NCBI GenBank assembly: GCA_004124535.1
Contig: SCKQ01000073.1
Coordinates: forward strand, 1-7,312
Reading direction: 5' to 3'
DNA length: 7,312 nt
Source: Fidelibacterota bacterium
Lineage (GTDB): Bacteria; Marinisomatota; Marinisomatia; Marinisomatales; TCS55
A program made the position numbers and the translations under genes. Shown here in pieces: positions 1-7,121 of the stretch. Position 1 is the stretch's first letter, and each line of letters starts with the position of its first letter. The notes below the pieces were generated by a model. That model was not told the DNA's origin. It saw only the letters and a list, made by a program, of their open reading frames with translations, and did not search any database.

Positions 1-2575
1 CAGTTTCACCATAAAAGGACGATTCATCACGCAAGAACGGTTTTGCATAGAGATCACCCGAACCGGCACCTTCAATCGTATAACGTTCCTGGGATGGCAC
101 TCCTGTATCACTCATCATATGCCCCATAATCAATCGATTGCGCAGTCCAAACTTTTTGATGTCCATATCAAAGGCAACTGTTGCATTAAAGCGCGTGAAT
201 GACCAGTCAGATACAGACCCAGGGGTTGTGGCAACGTCCAGATTGACATCAACCTTATTCTGCACAGAAAAACTGTAATTGCTGTAAATAACTGCAACCT
301 GGCCGGGATCATATAAATTGGTTAAGGATGTATCTTTGGCATAGGTCACATAAAATCCAACAGACGCATAATTAGTCATAAAATCAGCGAATGCTTCATT
401 TAAATGGTTTTTGATTTCCATTCCATAACCATTCACACCGCCTAAATCAAAGGCATGAACAGATCTTGAAAAGCCTGCAAAGCTATGGACAGGTTTCCGA
501 TTACCTACATATGACCAATAAACATTTTGTGAAGCAATGGCGTAATTTAATTTCAGGTTCAAATTTTCCCAGTGACCGTATTTTCGGTTTAAAGAAATTC
601 CAGGTAGATAGCCATCCTTTTCATGGTACGCCAATGAAGGTATCCAGCGTACATAATAACTGTCACGAGGATTATAACCAGTATTGATCCAATCAAACTG
701 CCACTCTCTTTGCATACGGTTACTAGAGTTATTTCTACGATCAGCATCCAGAGTCATAACATCTGGATCAAGCACAATAGATCCGGGTTCATTGGCAACA
801 TTGAATATAAATGTGTCTTTTTTCCGCCATTGATGATTCTTCCACCAGATGCGTTCTTTGGATCCATCTTTCATAGTCACTTCAAGCAGCTGCGGCATTT
901 CCCGCATTCCGCGTTTTTCGATTTCTACATCAACTTGCCACATACCATCTGCTTGCCTTGTCTTTTTCCATTTTTTAATACCGTAATCCAAAACGCGTGT
1001 ATTATGCAGCCAGGGATTGAAGAACCAATCCAACTTTTCTCCACTCACATCTTCCATGGCAGATACAAAGCGTTCTTCATTCACATGTTTTAGATGCCAG
1101 CGGTCATAATATTCCTGCATGGCAGCATAAAAAACAGAATCTCCTAATAAATAATTTAGCTCAACCAGCATCAGCCCCGGTTTTGTATAGGCATTGTAGC
1201 GGTAGGAGCCGCCATTATTAAACATAAAGGATTTGCGGCTGATAGGTTCATCATTTCCGCTGAATTGAAAGCGTATAGTGGACCATTGACCGCGGTCCAG
1301 CATGCTGTTGAACTTACCGTGCTTTTTTTCAAATGGTTTATAGCGTTTTGATGCTTTCAGGTCAGAACCATGGGGACCATAACGGTCGATCATGTACTGT
1401 CCTGTTTGAAATGTTGTAAAACCTTCATCAAGCCAAGCTTCGCTTACTTCATCATTCCCCAGTATTCCATAGAACCAAATATGCCCAATCTCATGGAGAA
1501 TAAGTCCTTCACTTTCGCTCCCATTCATCACCAGCATAGGGTATTCCATACCGCCACCGCCCAATCGGTCTGTTGTGGTCACTTGTGGATAGGGATACAT
1601 CCCGAATTTGGTGCTCAACCATGCCAATGCCCTTTCAGAACGTGCTACCACTTTTTTAGTCCATTTTTCACCATTCTTTTGGTTAAAAAGCACATGGACA
1701 TCGATCCCATTCCAGGAACCGTGTTCATACAGAAAATTAGGTGAAGTTATCCATGCAAAATCATGGACCTGCTCTGCATGGAATGAAACAGTCCGGCGGG
1801 AGGTAGAATCAATTTCCGCTTTATTTTCTTTGTATTCTTCCAGCCATTCTTTGAAATCTTTGGATGTATCCACAGTCACTTCTTCCCAGCCCGGATCACC
1901 GGCTGTGATAACTCCTGTGGAACCTATAGTGTACCAACCGGGGACATCCATGGTCACATCGAAGGTACCGAATTCACCATAGAATTCCCCTTCAGCATGA
2001 AAAGGAATATTGTGCCAGCCGTTTTCATCGTACACCACCACTTTGGGATACCACTGGGCAAGATTATACTGGTCTCCTTTTCGCCCGGCTCTTTCCACTT
2101 GTTCACCAATGTGGTGGATCCAGTCAAATTCCATGGTCAGTGTTTCACCTGGTTTTAAGGCACTGGAAAGGCCAGCTGATAGGATCGTATCATCAATTTG
2201 GAACGTATCTGCCAAAGTTGATCCATCTTTTGTTATGAAGAATCCTGAAACTTCCACCCTGCTGAAATATTCTTCTCCGCCTTTAATGAATTTTGCAGCG
2301 CGGCCCAAGCGACCATATTTTTGCAGGTATTCACGGTGTTTTACCGACCCTTCCTGAAATGCATTGGGTAAGAGATGCAAATACATGTTTTGCAATTCAT
2401 CGAGTGAATTGTTGGTGTATTCTATTATTGATTTTCCGCCGATTGTGTGTTCTTCGATATCCAGCTTCACATCCATAGTATAATGGACGAATTGCTGGAA
2501 ATAATCATCTTCAGCATATGATATAGAGGTAAATGTGAGCAGAAAAACTGCCCATAAATAATGTCGTTTTTCCAT
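1..2575 (-). CDS. Secreted M1-type zinc metallopeptidase with barrel-like C-terminal extension (C-terminus cut by window edge)
   Basis: The frame is open from the ATG at 2575-2573 to the window edge, giving 858 residues with no stop or frameshift on full translation. An in-frame TAA four codons upstream fixes the start. Residues 1-21 form a Sec signal peptide ending SYA. The N-terminal beta domain is followed by a gluzincin catalytic domain with GGMEYP (341-346, the counterpart of GAMEN, Glu344) and [10 protein letters not shown] (His361, Glu362, His365). Glu384 in WLDEGF is the third zinc ligand, exactly 18 residues after His365, and Tyr463 in AYTKPG is the probable catalytic tyrosine. A beta-sandwich with [15 protein letters not shown] (602-616) follows. 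From about 636, alternating polar and aromatic strands (for example [10 protein letters not shown]) suggest an outer-membrane beta-barrel. It is probably an aminopeptidase or related enzyme of unknown substrate. The protein has no cysteine so far, so it is not a disulfide client of the upstream DsbD-TlpA pair. It starts 15 nt after the TlpA-like gene and lacks an SD. Confidence 0.9.
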   Translation of the reverse strand, partial: MEKRHYLWAVFLLTFTSISYAEDDYFQQFVHYTMDVKLDIEEHTIGGKSIIEYTNNSLDELQNMYLHLLPNAFQEGSVKHREYLQKYGRLGRAAKFIKGGEEYFSRVEVSGFFITKDGSTLADTFQIDDTILSAGLSSALKPGETLTMEFDWIHHIGEQVERAGRKGDQYNLAQWYPKVVVYDENGWHNIPFHAEGEFYGEFGTFDVTMDVPGWYTIGSTGVITAGDPGWEEVTVDTSKDFKEWLEEYKENKAEIDSTSRRTVSFHAEQVHDFAWITSPNFLYEHGSWNGIDVHVLFNQKNGEKWTKKVVARSERALAWLSTKFGMYPYPQVTTTDRLGGGGMEYPMLVMNGSESEGLILHEIGHIWFYGILGNDEVSEAWLDEGFTTFQTGQYMIDRYGPHGSDLKASKRYKPFEKKHGKFNSMLDRGQWSTIRFQFSGNDEPISRKSFMFNNGGSYRYNAYTKPGLMLVELNYLLGDSVFYAAMQEYYDRWHLKHVNEERFVSAMEDVSGEKLDWFFNPWLHNTRVLDYGIKKWKKTRQADGMWQVDVEIEKRGMREMPQLLEVTMKDGSKERIWWKNHQWRKKDTFIFNVANEPGSIVLDPDVMTLDADRRNNSSNRMQREWQFDWINTGYNPRDSYYVRWIPSLAYHEKDGYLPGISLNRKYGHWENLNLKLNYAIASQNVYWSYVGNRKPVHSFAGFSRSVHAFDLGGVNGYGMEIKNHLNEAFADFMTNYASVGFYVTYAKDTSLTNLYDPGQVAVIYSNYSFSVQNKVDVNLDVATTPGSVSDWSFTRFNATVAFDMDIKKFGLRNRLIMGHMMSDTGVPSQERYTIEGAGSGDLYAKPFLRDESSFYGET

Positions 2576-2590
2576 GAGTGTTTTTATTGT

Positions 2591-3163
2591 TTAAAGGTAG
2601 GGTTTCAGATCGTTATAAAAGATCTCTTCCGAACGAGGTCCAAGGTAACGCTTGACGATATAGCCATTGCGGTCAATAAGAAATGTTGTGGGGATACCTA
2701 CGATGGGTCCGCCTGTTGCTTTGCCAAATACTGTGGTCACAACTTGAGTTTCATTGCCTTTAATATCGGTTAAAACTGTATAGTTCATATTCCATTGATC
2801 CATGAATGATTGGATCTTCTTCGGTGATCCTGAAGTAAGTGTTATACCTACTATTTCAAGACCTTTATCATGATGTTTATCATATAGTTTGACAAAATCA
2901 GGTATTTCTGCACGGCATGGACCGCACCAAGTTCCCCAAAAGTTTACCAATACGACTTTACCGCTTAAGTCACTCATTTTGACAATATCACCTTGAGTGG
3001 TTGCCAGGGTAAAATCCGGTGCTTTGACGGCATTAGCCGACCGTGCCGGCTGCTGTTTGTTCGTTGGTTCAGCCGATACTGTTTTTGATTCAGGTTTTTC
3101 ACTTGAACCACAGCTCACTATAAGTAATCCGATTAAAGTTATAAAAGTGAATATTTTTCTCAT
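2591..3163 (-). CDS. TlpA/ResA-family thioredoxin lipoprotein
   Basis: This 190-residue protein is an envelope-anchored thiol-disulfide oxidoreductase. Residues 1-17 are a lipoprotein signal with lipobox LLIVSC (Cys18 acylated). They are followed by a Ser/Glu/Pro/Lys/Ala-rich tether (19-46) and a thioredoxin-fold domain (about 47-190). The redox site is NFWGTWCGPCR (Cys80, Cys83), and the cis-proline that faces it is Pro158 in GIPTTFLID. APDFTLATTQG and MSDLSGKVVLVNFWG are typical of the AhpC-TSA/Redoxin branch containing TlpA, ResA and CcmG. It has no cysteines other than the lipid-bearing one and the CGPC pair. The ATG lies 1 nt after the dsbD stop, which strongly suggests that DsbD keeps this protein reduced. 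Its target is unknown: cytochrome c maturation, metallocentre assembly (as for TlpA and cytochrome oxidase) or general disulfide reduction are all possible, and no cytochrome genes are in view. The only SD-like AAAGGA is 13 nt away, so coupling with dsbD is likely. Confidence 0.93.
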   Translation of the reverse strand: MRKIFTFITLIGLLIVSCGSSEKPESKTVSAEPTNKQQPARSANAVKAPDFTLATTQGDIVKMSDLSGKVVLVNFWGTWCGPCRAEIPDFVKLYDKHHDKGLEIVGITLTSGSPKKIQSFMDQWNMNYTVLTDIKGNETQVVTTVFGKATGGPIVGIPTTFLIDRNGYIVKRYLGPRSEEIFYNDLKPYL

Positions 3164-3164
3164 T

Positions 3165-5024
3165 TTATCCAGCCAATCCTTTATCTAAAAATTCCAAAAA
3201 TTCATTTAAGTCCCGTGTCATTCCCGGGTATTTTCCCAGTACATCATCTTCCGGGCTTAAGATCACATAATAGGGCAGTGCTGCTGTACCGAAGCGATCG
3301 ATTTCGTATTGCTGTTTTGCTCTGTAATTATTACCGCCATCTGTATACAAGCGTACAAGCACAAAATCTTTAAAGCGTTTTTTCACTTCTTCCTTCGTAA
3401 AAATATTTGATTCCATCCAGCGGCAGTTCGTGCAGGTATATCCTGTAAAATCCACGAAGATATTTTTACCATTGGTATTAGCTTCCACGAAAGCATCATC
3501 CAACTCTGTATACCATAGAAATTCTTCGCCGCCGTTGATTTCAGAGATTTTACCTACTTCTTCAGTGAGTTTCGGCGGCAGATAGGCATAAATAAGACCA
3601 TGAATGGGCCGGCCAAAAAGTCCTGAACCTAAATAGAGAGCAAAGGTCATAAAAAATATACTCAACATCATCCTTTGTACACTCAACGATTCCAGTTTGG
3701 AATCATGGGGCAGTACAATTTTACCCATTAAATACAAACCAGTAAAAAACATGAGAATGGTCCAAACCGCCAACACTGAGGTATTAGTGAAAATCTGCCA
3801 ATTCCAGACCAGGTCAGTATTGCTGAAAAATTTGAATGCTGCGGCTAATTCCAGGAAACCCATTACGACCTTTACTGAATTCAGCCAGCCGCCGGATTTG
3901 GGCATGCGCGCCAAATATTGCGGAAAAAGTGCTAAAAAGAAAAACGGCAGCGCAAAAGCGGCGCTGAAGATGATCATACCCAGCATGGGCCAGAACCATT
4001 GACCTTGACTGGCGGCAACCAGCAAAAGCCCCACAAATTGAACGGTACAGGTAAAGGATGTCAGCGTAAAGGTGACAGCCATAAATAAAGTACCCACATA
4101 GCCACCACGGCCTTCCTGCCTTTGCACCAATTGCCGCAAACTGGATGGCAACTGAATTTCATACATTCCAAACAGCGACAAGGCGAAATAAGTAAATAAA
4201 GCTCCGATGAATAAGTTCACCCAGGGATTTGCCGCCAACTGATTTGCACCGGAAGCCCCTAGAGTTACTGCCAAGATCATTCCAAGAAGGGAGAATGTTC
4301 CAATAATGCCAAAACCATAAACTGACGCCTGTTTAAAGGGGTTCTGGTTTTCCAGTTCACCCTGATGAATAAAATAAGAAACGGTGATGGGGATCATGGG
4401 GAACACACAAGGCGTTAAGAGCGCCAAAAATCCCATGGTAATAGCCAGGATGACAAAGGTCCAAAATCCCTGGCTGATGGCAGCATTAAGATCAATATTT
4501 CCACTGGCGTCTGTAAATGAAGCTGCCACAAACTGAATATGATCCTTCCGCGGATCACCCGCTTCAATGACAACAGGTACGTCTACAGTCACTTCTTTTG
4601 GCGGATAACATAAAGACGCATTGCAGACCTGGTATAGTATAGTAGCGGTTAAACTGATATTTCCGGGATCAATGTTACCATCTAATTGAACAGGGATCGT
4701 ATAGCGTATCGTACCCTCATGGTAGCGTGTAATCGTATCAAACCCTTCATCAAATTTTTCGATGGGTTGCGGTTCATCGATCTTGCCCTGCCTGGAAACA
4801 TAATCACCAGTGACTGTGATCTTGGTAGCAATTGGCCCTTCACCGGCATCGTGCAGTGCATAAATATGCCATTCCTGTTCCATCTCGGCAGTCATGTTCA
4901 CATATACCACTTCACCTGCTCGTGCAGGAGAATCCACAGACGCTGAAACGGTGACTGGGTTCATTTGTCCCCAAACCACCGTCAGGAGAGTGAATAGTGT
5001 AATAAATGTATGTTTAATATTCAT
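3165..5024 (-). CDS. dsbD: Thiol:disulfide interchange protein DsbD, full three-domain form
   Basis: DsbD moves electrons from cytoplasmic thioredoxin across the inner membrane to periplasmic thiol proteins. This 619-residue copy has the full alpha-beta-gamma plan. It has a signal peptide (about 1-19), an N-terminal immunoglobulin-like alpha domain (about 20-155) with Cys134 and Cys139 in VCNASLCYPP, a membrane domain with about eight hydrophobic segments (roughly 187-470) containing Cys206 in TPCVFPMIP and Cys326 in TSFTCTVQF, and a C-terminal thioredoxin-fold gamma domain (about 500-619) with YTCTNCRWME (Cys531, Cys534). These six are the only cysteines in the protein and match the three redox pairs known from E. 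coli DsbD (565 residues). The alpha pair is separated by four residues, one fewer than in the E. coli protein as I recall it. The ATG follows the patatin stop by 23 nt with no SD visible. The stop is 1 nt from the TlpA-like gene, its likely redox partner. Confidence 0.96.
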   Translation of the reverse strand: MNIKHTFITLFTLLTVVWGQMNPVTVSASVDSPARAGEVVYVNMTAEMEQEWHIYALHDAGEGPIATKITVTGDYVSRQGKIDEPQPIEKFDEGFDTITRYHEGTIRYTIPVQLDGNIDPGNISLTATILYQVCNASLCYPPKEVTVDVPVVIEAGDPRKDHIQFVAASFTDASGNIDLNAAISQGFWTFVILAITMGFLALLTPCVFPMIPITVSYFIHQGELENQNPFKQASVYGFGIIGTFSLLGMILAVTLGASGANQLAANPWVNLFIGALFTYFALSLFGMYEIQLPSSLRQLVQRQEGRGGYVGTLFMAVTFTLTSFTCTVQFVGLLLVAASQGQWFWPMLGMIIFSAAFALPFFFLALFPQYLARMPKSGGWLNSVKVVMGFLELAAAFKFFSNTDLVWNWQIFTNTSVLAVWTILMFFTGLYLMGKIVLPHDSKLESLSVQRMMLSIFFMTFALYLGSGLFGRPIHGLIYAYLPPKLTEEVGKISEINGGEEFLWYTELDDAFVEANTNGKNIFVDFTGYTCTNCRWMESNIFTKEEVKKRFKDFVLVRLYTDGGNNYRAKQQYEIDRFGTAALPYYVILSPEDDVLGKYPGMTRDLNEFLEFLDKGLAG

Positions 5025-5047
5025 TTTCGGCGGGGAAAGTAGGTGAT

Positions 5048-5956
5048 TTAACTCATTAACCCCAATTTTTGTTTCCAGCGGTAAAATAGTCTGTTTTTAC
5101 GTTTAAGGTCGGCTTTTAACTCATTTAAAGATACATTTGCCGCATCACGGCCATTTGTCAGAAGGGTGTCAAATTCATCAAAACGTGACCAATGGAGACT
5201 ACCCACACTGGGGTGAATAACAAAATCTGCTTTTTCCATTTTAGACTTTGCCAGATATTTGGATTTAATCTGTTCTGCCCTTGATAATAATTCAAAAATA
5301 TTCTTGTCTTTAAATTCTTTCATACTGTCTTTGGTGATGTTTACGGCCACAACATAATCTGTATATTTTTTAACAAGCTCAACTGGAATGGGATCGATCA
5401 CACCGCCATCAACAAGAATCTGTTCACCACGTTCAGTTGGCTGCACATAACCAGGAATAGAACAACTTTGAACAATTGCATCAATCAAATTTCCACTATT
5501 ATAAATAACTTGTTCACCATTTGTCAAATCTGTAGACGTGACAATAAGCGGAATTAATAGATCTTCAAATTTCTTTGCTGGCACTAAAAAATCAATGGTC
5601 TTTTCCAGCTTTTCCCGTTTAACAAGGAACGATTTTTGCTGGGACATGATCAGCACAATCCTGTTACGAACAAATTTAGCCATTTGCCCCATTACAGAAT
5701 CTGAGTTTAGACCTTTACGGATCCTTTTTGTACCCAAAGCCTGAAAATCGTCAGAACTTATGAATTCTTCAAAACGCTGCTCTATCCATTGGGGATCTTG
5801 CCGAGCAGCATACATTGCACCAATAACCGAACCGGCACTCGTACCGGCTATATGATCAAAGCGGATCCCATTTTCATGGAGTACTTGCAAAACTCCAACA
5901 TGTGCAGCACCTCGGGCACCCCCTCCACCCAAGGCTAAACCAATAGTTAGACTCAT
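5048..5956 (-). CDS. Patatin-like phospholipase (RssA/NTE-type serine hydrolase)
   Basis: This 302-residue protein matches the length of small RssA-like patatin proteins. Patatins are Ser-Asp dyad acyl hydrolases acting on phospholipids or lysophospholipids; the substrate here cannot be read from sequence. All core motifs are present and ordered: the oxyanion-hole loop GGGGARG (10-16), the nucleophile elbow GTSAG (38-42, Ser40), QSCSIPG (163-169), and the catalytic DGG (183-185, Asp183) followed by DPIPVELV. The C-terminal 100 residues are charged and helical-looking (about 210-300), ending RWKQKLGLMS. No signal peptide or membrane segment is visible, so it is probably cytoplasmic or peripheral on the inner membrane. 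The ATG overlaps the cyclophilin stop (ATGA), and no good SD is present, so translation is probably coupled. It is the only gene downstream of pyrE without an export signal. Regulatory naming after E. coli RssA is not supported by anything here. Confidence 0.92.
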   Translation of the reverse strand: MSLTIGLALGGGGARGAAHVGVLQVLHENGIRFDHIAGTSAGSVIGAMYAARQDPQWIEQRFEEFISSDDFQALGTKRIRKGLNSDSVMGQMAKFVRNRIVLIMSQQKSFLVKREKLEKTIDFLVPAKKFEDLLIPLIVTSTDLTNGEQVIYNSGNLIDAIVQSCSIPGYVQPTERGEQILVDGGVIDPIPVELVKKYTDYVVAVNITKDSMKEFKDKNIFELLSRAEQIKSKYLAKSKMEKADFVIHPSVGSLHWSRFDEFDTLLTNGRDAANVSLNELKADLKRKNRLFYRWKQKLGLMS

Positions 5957-6555
5957 TCGCCCAGTGCTTTGCTCCGAGGCATGATTGCAATATTCATTAC
6001 AACTTTTTCTTTAGGATTATTACGCTTATCGCGGGGAGAATTAGCGATTTTTTTGATCACTTCAAGACCGGAAATAACCTGGCCAAATACCGTATATTGG
6101 TTATTTAAACGCGGGACAGGAGCGTCGCAAATGAAAAACTGGCTGCCTGCGCTGTTGGGTTGTTCCGGTAGATAGCCCATGGATAAGGCACCGGTAACGT
6201 GGGGACGGTCATTGAATTCAGCCGGGAGCGTCCAGCTGGTATCAACTGCTTCATCCCCAAGACCATAATATTTTGCAGCGTGCCCACCCTGGCCATCATT
6301 CACACTATCATTATCTCTGGAATTTGGGTCACCGCCCTGGATAACAAATCCTGGAATGACGCGGTGAAATGTGGTTCCCTCAAAATAACCATTTTTAGCA
6401 TGAATCTTAAAACTTTCTACATGTTTTGGCGCTACGTCAGGATAGAATTCCAATACCATATCACCAAATCTGGTAGATATAACTGCCACCTCTTCTTCTT
6501 TCACACAGGCATTCATCAATAACAGTCCTATTAATACAATGGTTAAATATTTCAT
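5953..6555 (-). CDS. Lipoprotein cyclophilin-type peptidyl-prolyl cis-trans isomerase
   Basis: This 200-residue protein catalyses cis-trans isomerisation of X-Pro bonds, helping proteins fold, probably outside the cytoplasm. Residues 1-16 form a short lipoprotein signal peptide ending at Cys17 (LLMNAC). The -3 Met and -2 Asn make this lipobox weaker than the consensus. The cyclophilin domain spans about 24-193. Active-site landmarks are [14 protein letters not shown] (63-76), giving the equivalents of CypA Arg55, Phe60 and Gln63 at R65, F70 and Q73, then GALSMGY (122-128) and SAGSQFFIC (135-143). The position of CypA Trp121, which mainly determines cyclosporin binding, appears to be Arg149, and CypA His126 appears to be Tyr154; both rest on a by-eye alignment. 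A loop rich in Asp, Asn and Gly (about 78-106) is longer than in CypA. The start has a strong SD and a 4-nt ATGA overlap with pyrE; the stop overlaps the patatin start in the same way. Confidence 0.93.
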   Translation of the reverse strand: MKYLTIVLIGLLLMNACVKEEEVAVISTRFGDMVLEFYPDVAPKHVESFKIHAKNGYFEGTTFHRVIPGFVIQGGDPNSRDNDSVNDGQGGHAAKYYGLGDEAVDTSWTLPAEFNDRPHVTGALSMGYLPEQPNSAGSQFFICDAPVPRLNNQYTVFGQVISGLEVIKKIANSPRDKRNNPKEKVVMNIAIMPRSKALGE

Positions 6556-7121
6556 TTTATACTCCTGCTTCCGGGTTTTTCTATGGGGATTTTTTGCAAT
6601 TCCTCCGATACTTCATCCGGAGCATAACTCACTGCTGTTTGTGTAGTGACTGCAAACTGGTTTTCATGCAATTGAACATTTCCCCCGCTGCGGTCCACTA
6701 CTACGCCAACACCTACAACGATTCCTCCGCATTCTTCCACCACTTTCATGACTTCTTTCACGGAACCGCCGGTGGTGATCACGTCCTCCACCACTAATAT
6801 TTTTTCGCCAGTATTGATCTCAAACCCGCGGCGCAGTGTCATCTTGCCCTCCTGCCGTTCGGTAAAAATGGTCTTCACACTCAATTGACGGCCTACTTCT
6901 GTACCGATGACAATTCCACCTACCGCTGGTGAAATAACCTTATCGATATCTGTATTTTTGAAATGATCAATGATTGTTGCTGCAAAGTCGGACAAATGTT
7001 CCGGATACTGCAGTACCTTGGCGCATTGAAAATAAGTAGCACTGTGGCGGCCGGAGGTTAGGACAAAATGCCCTTCCAAAAGAGCCCCTGTTTCTTTGAA
7101 TATTTTTATATATTTATCCAA
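6552..7121 (-). CDS. pyrE: Orotate phosphoribosyltransferase (TTG start)
   Basis: This 189-residue protein is a normal length for the short bacterial PyrE group. It transfers the phosphoribosyl group of PRPP to orotate to give OMP, the substrate of PyrF encoded just upstream. Visible landmarks are [14 protein letters not shown] (17-30), a family N-terminal signature; [10 protein letters not shown] (64-73); the flexible catalytic loop region [15 protein letters not shown] (86-100); and the PRPP-binding motif [11 protein letters not shown] (110-120) with its two acidic residues and the TTGGS phosphate loop. The start is the TTG at 7121-7119. An in-frame TGA lies four codons upstream, and the first internal Met is residue 94, inside the catalytic loop, so no ATG start is possible. 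The start lies inside the last codons of pyrF (8-nt overlap), preceded only by a weak GAGA about 7 nt away. The stop forms an ATGA overlap with the cyclophilin gene. Confidence 0.97.
   Translation of the reverse strand: MDKYIKIFKETGALLEGHFVLTSGRHSATYFQCAKVLQYPEHLSDFAATIIDHFKNTDIDKVISPAVGGIVIGTEVGRQLSVKTIFTERQEGKMTLRRGFEINTGEKILVVEDVITTGGSVKEVMKVVEECGGIVVGVGVVVDRSGGNVQLHENQFAVTTQTAVSYAPDEVSEELQKIPIEKPGSRSIK
6562..6566 (-). promoter_or_regulatory. Shine-Dalgarno site for the cyclophilin gene
   Basis: The minus strand reads AGGAG here, 6 nt before the ATG at 6555. It is the only textbook ribosome-binding site seen among the six visible starts, and it lies inside the last codons of pyrE. It fixes the cyclophilin start and shows that this organism does use SD pairing, although the other starts in the window have weak or no SD. 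Confidence 0.75.

Noticed and set aside
466..2478. Several plus-strand open frames of 60-127 codons (such as 710-1093, 1370-1744, 1608-1982, 2010-2357).
   Set aside because: They lie antisense to the continuous M1 peptidase frame, whose zinc motif and full translation are unambiguous. Their products show no recognisable motif and they overlap one another.
1..2575. Possible broken or frameshifted peptidase gene.
   Set aside because: I translated the whole stretch codon by codon and found one uninterrupted frame with correct HExxH-18-E spacing. The missing stop is explained by the window edge.
5025..5047. Promoter or terminator in the largest intergenic gap, before dsbD.
   Set aside because: Only 23 nt long, with no hairpin plus U-run and no recognisable -10/-35 or Bacteroidota -7/-33 element.
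3697..6522. Plus-strand and other-frame open frames within dsbD, the patatin gene and the cyclophilin gene (such as 3697-4002, 4686-4946, 5538-5744, 6199-6522).
   Set aside because: Each is fully contained in a gene with complete family motifs. None has a recognisable domain or a good ribosome-binding site.
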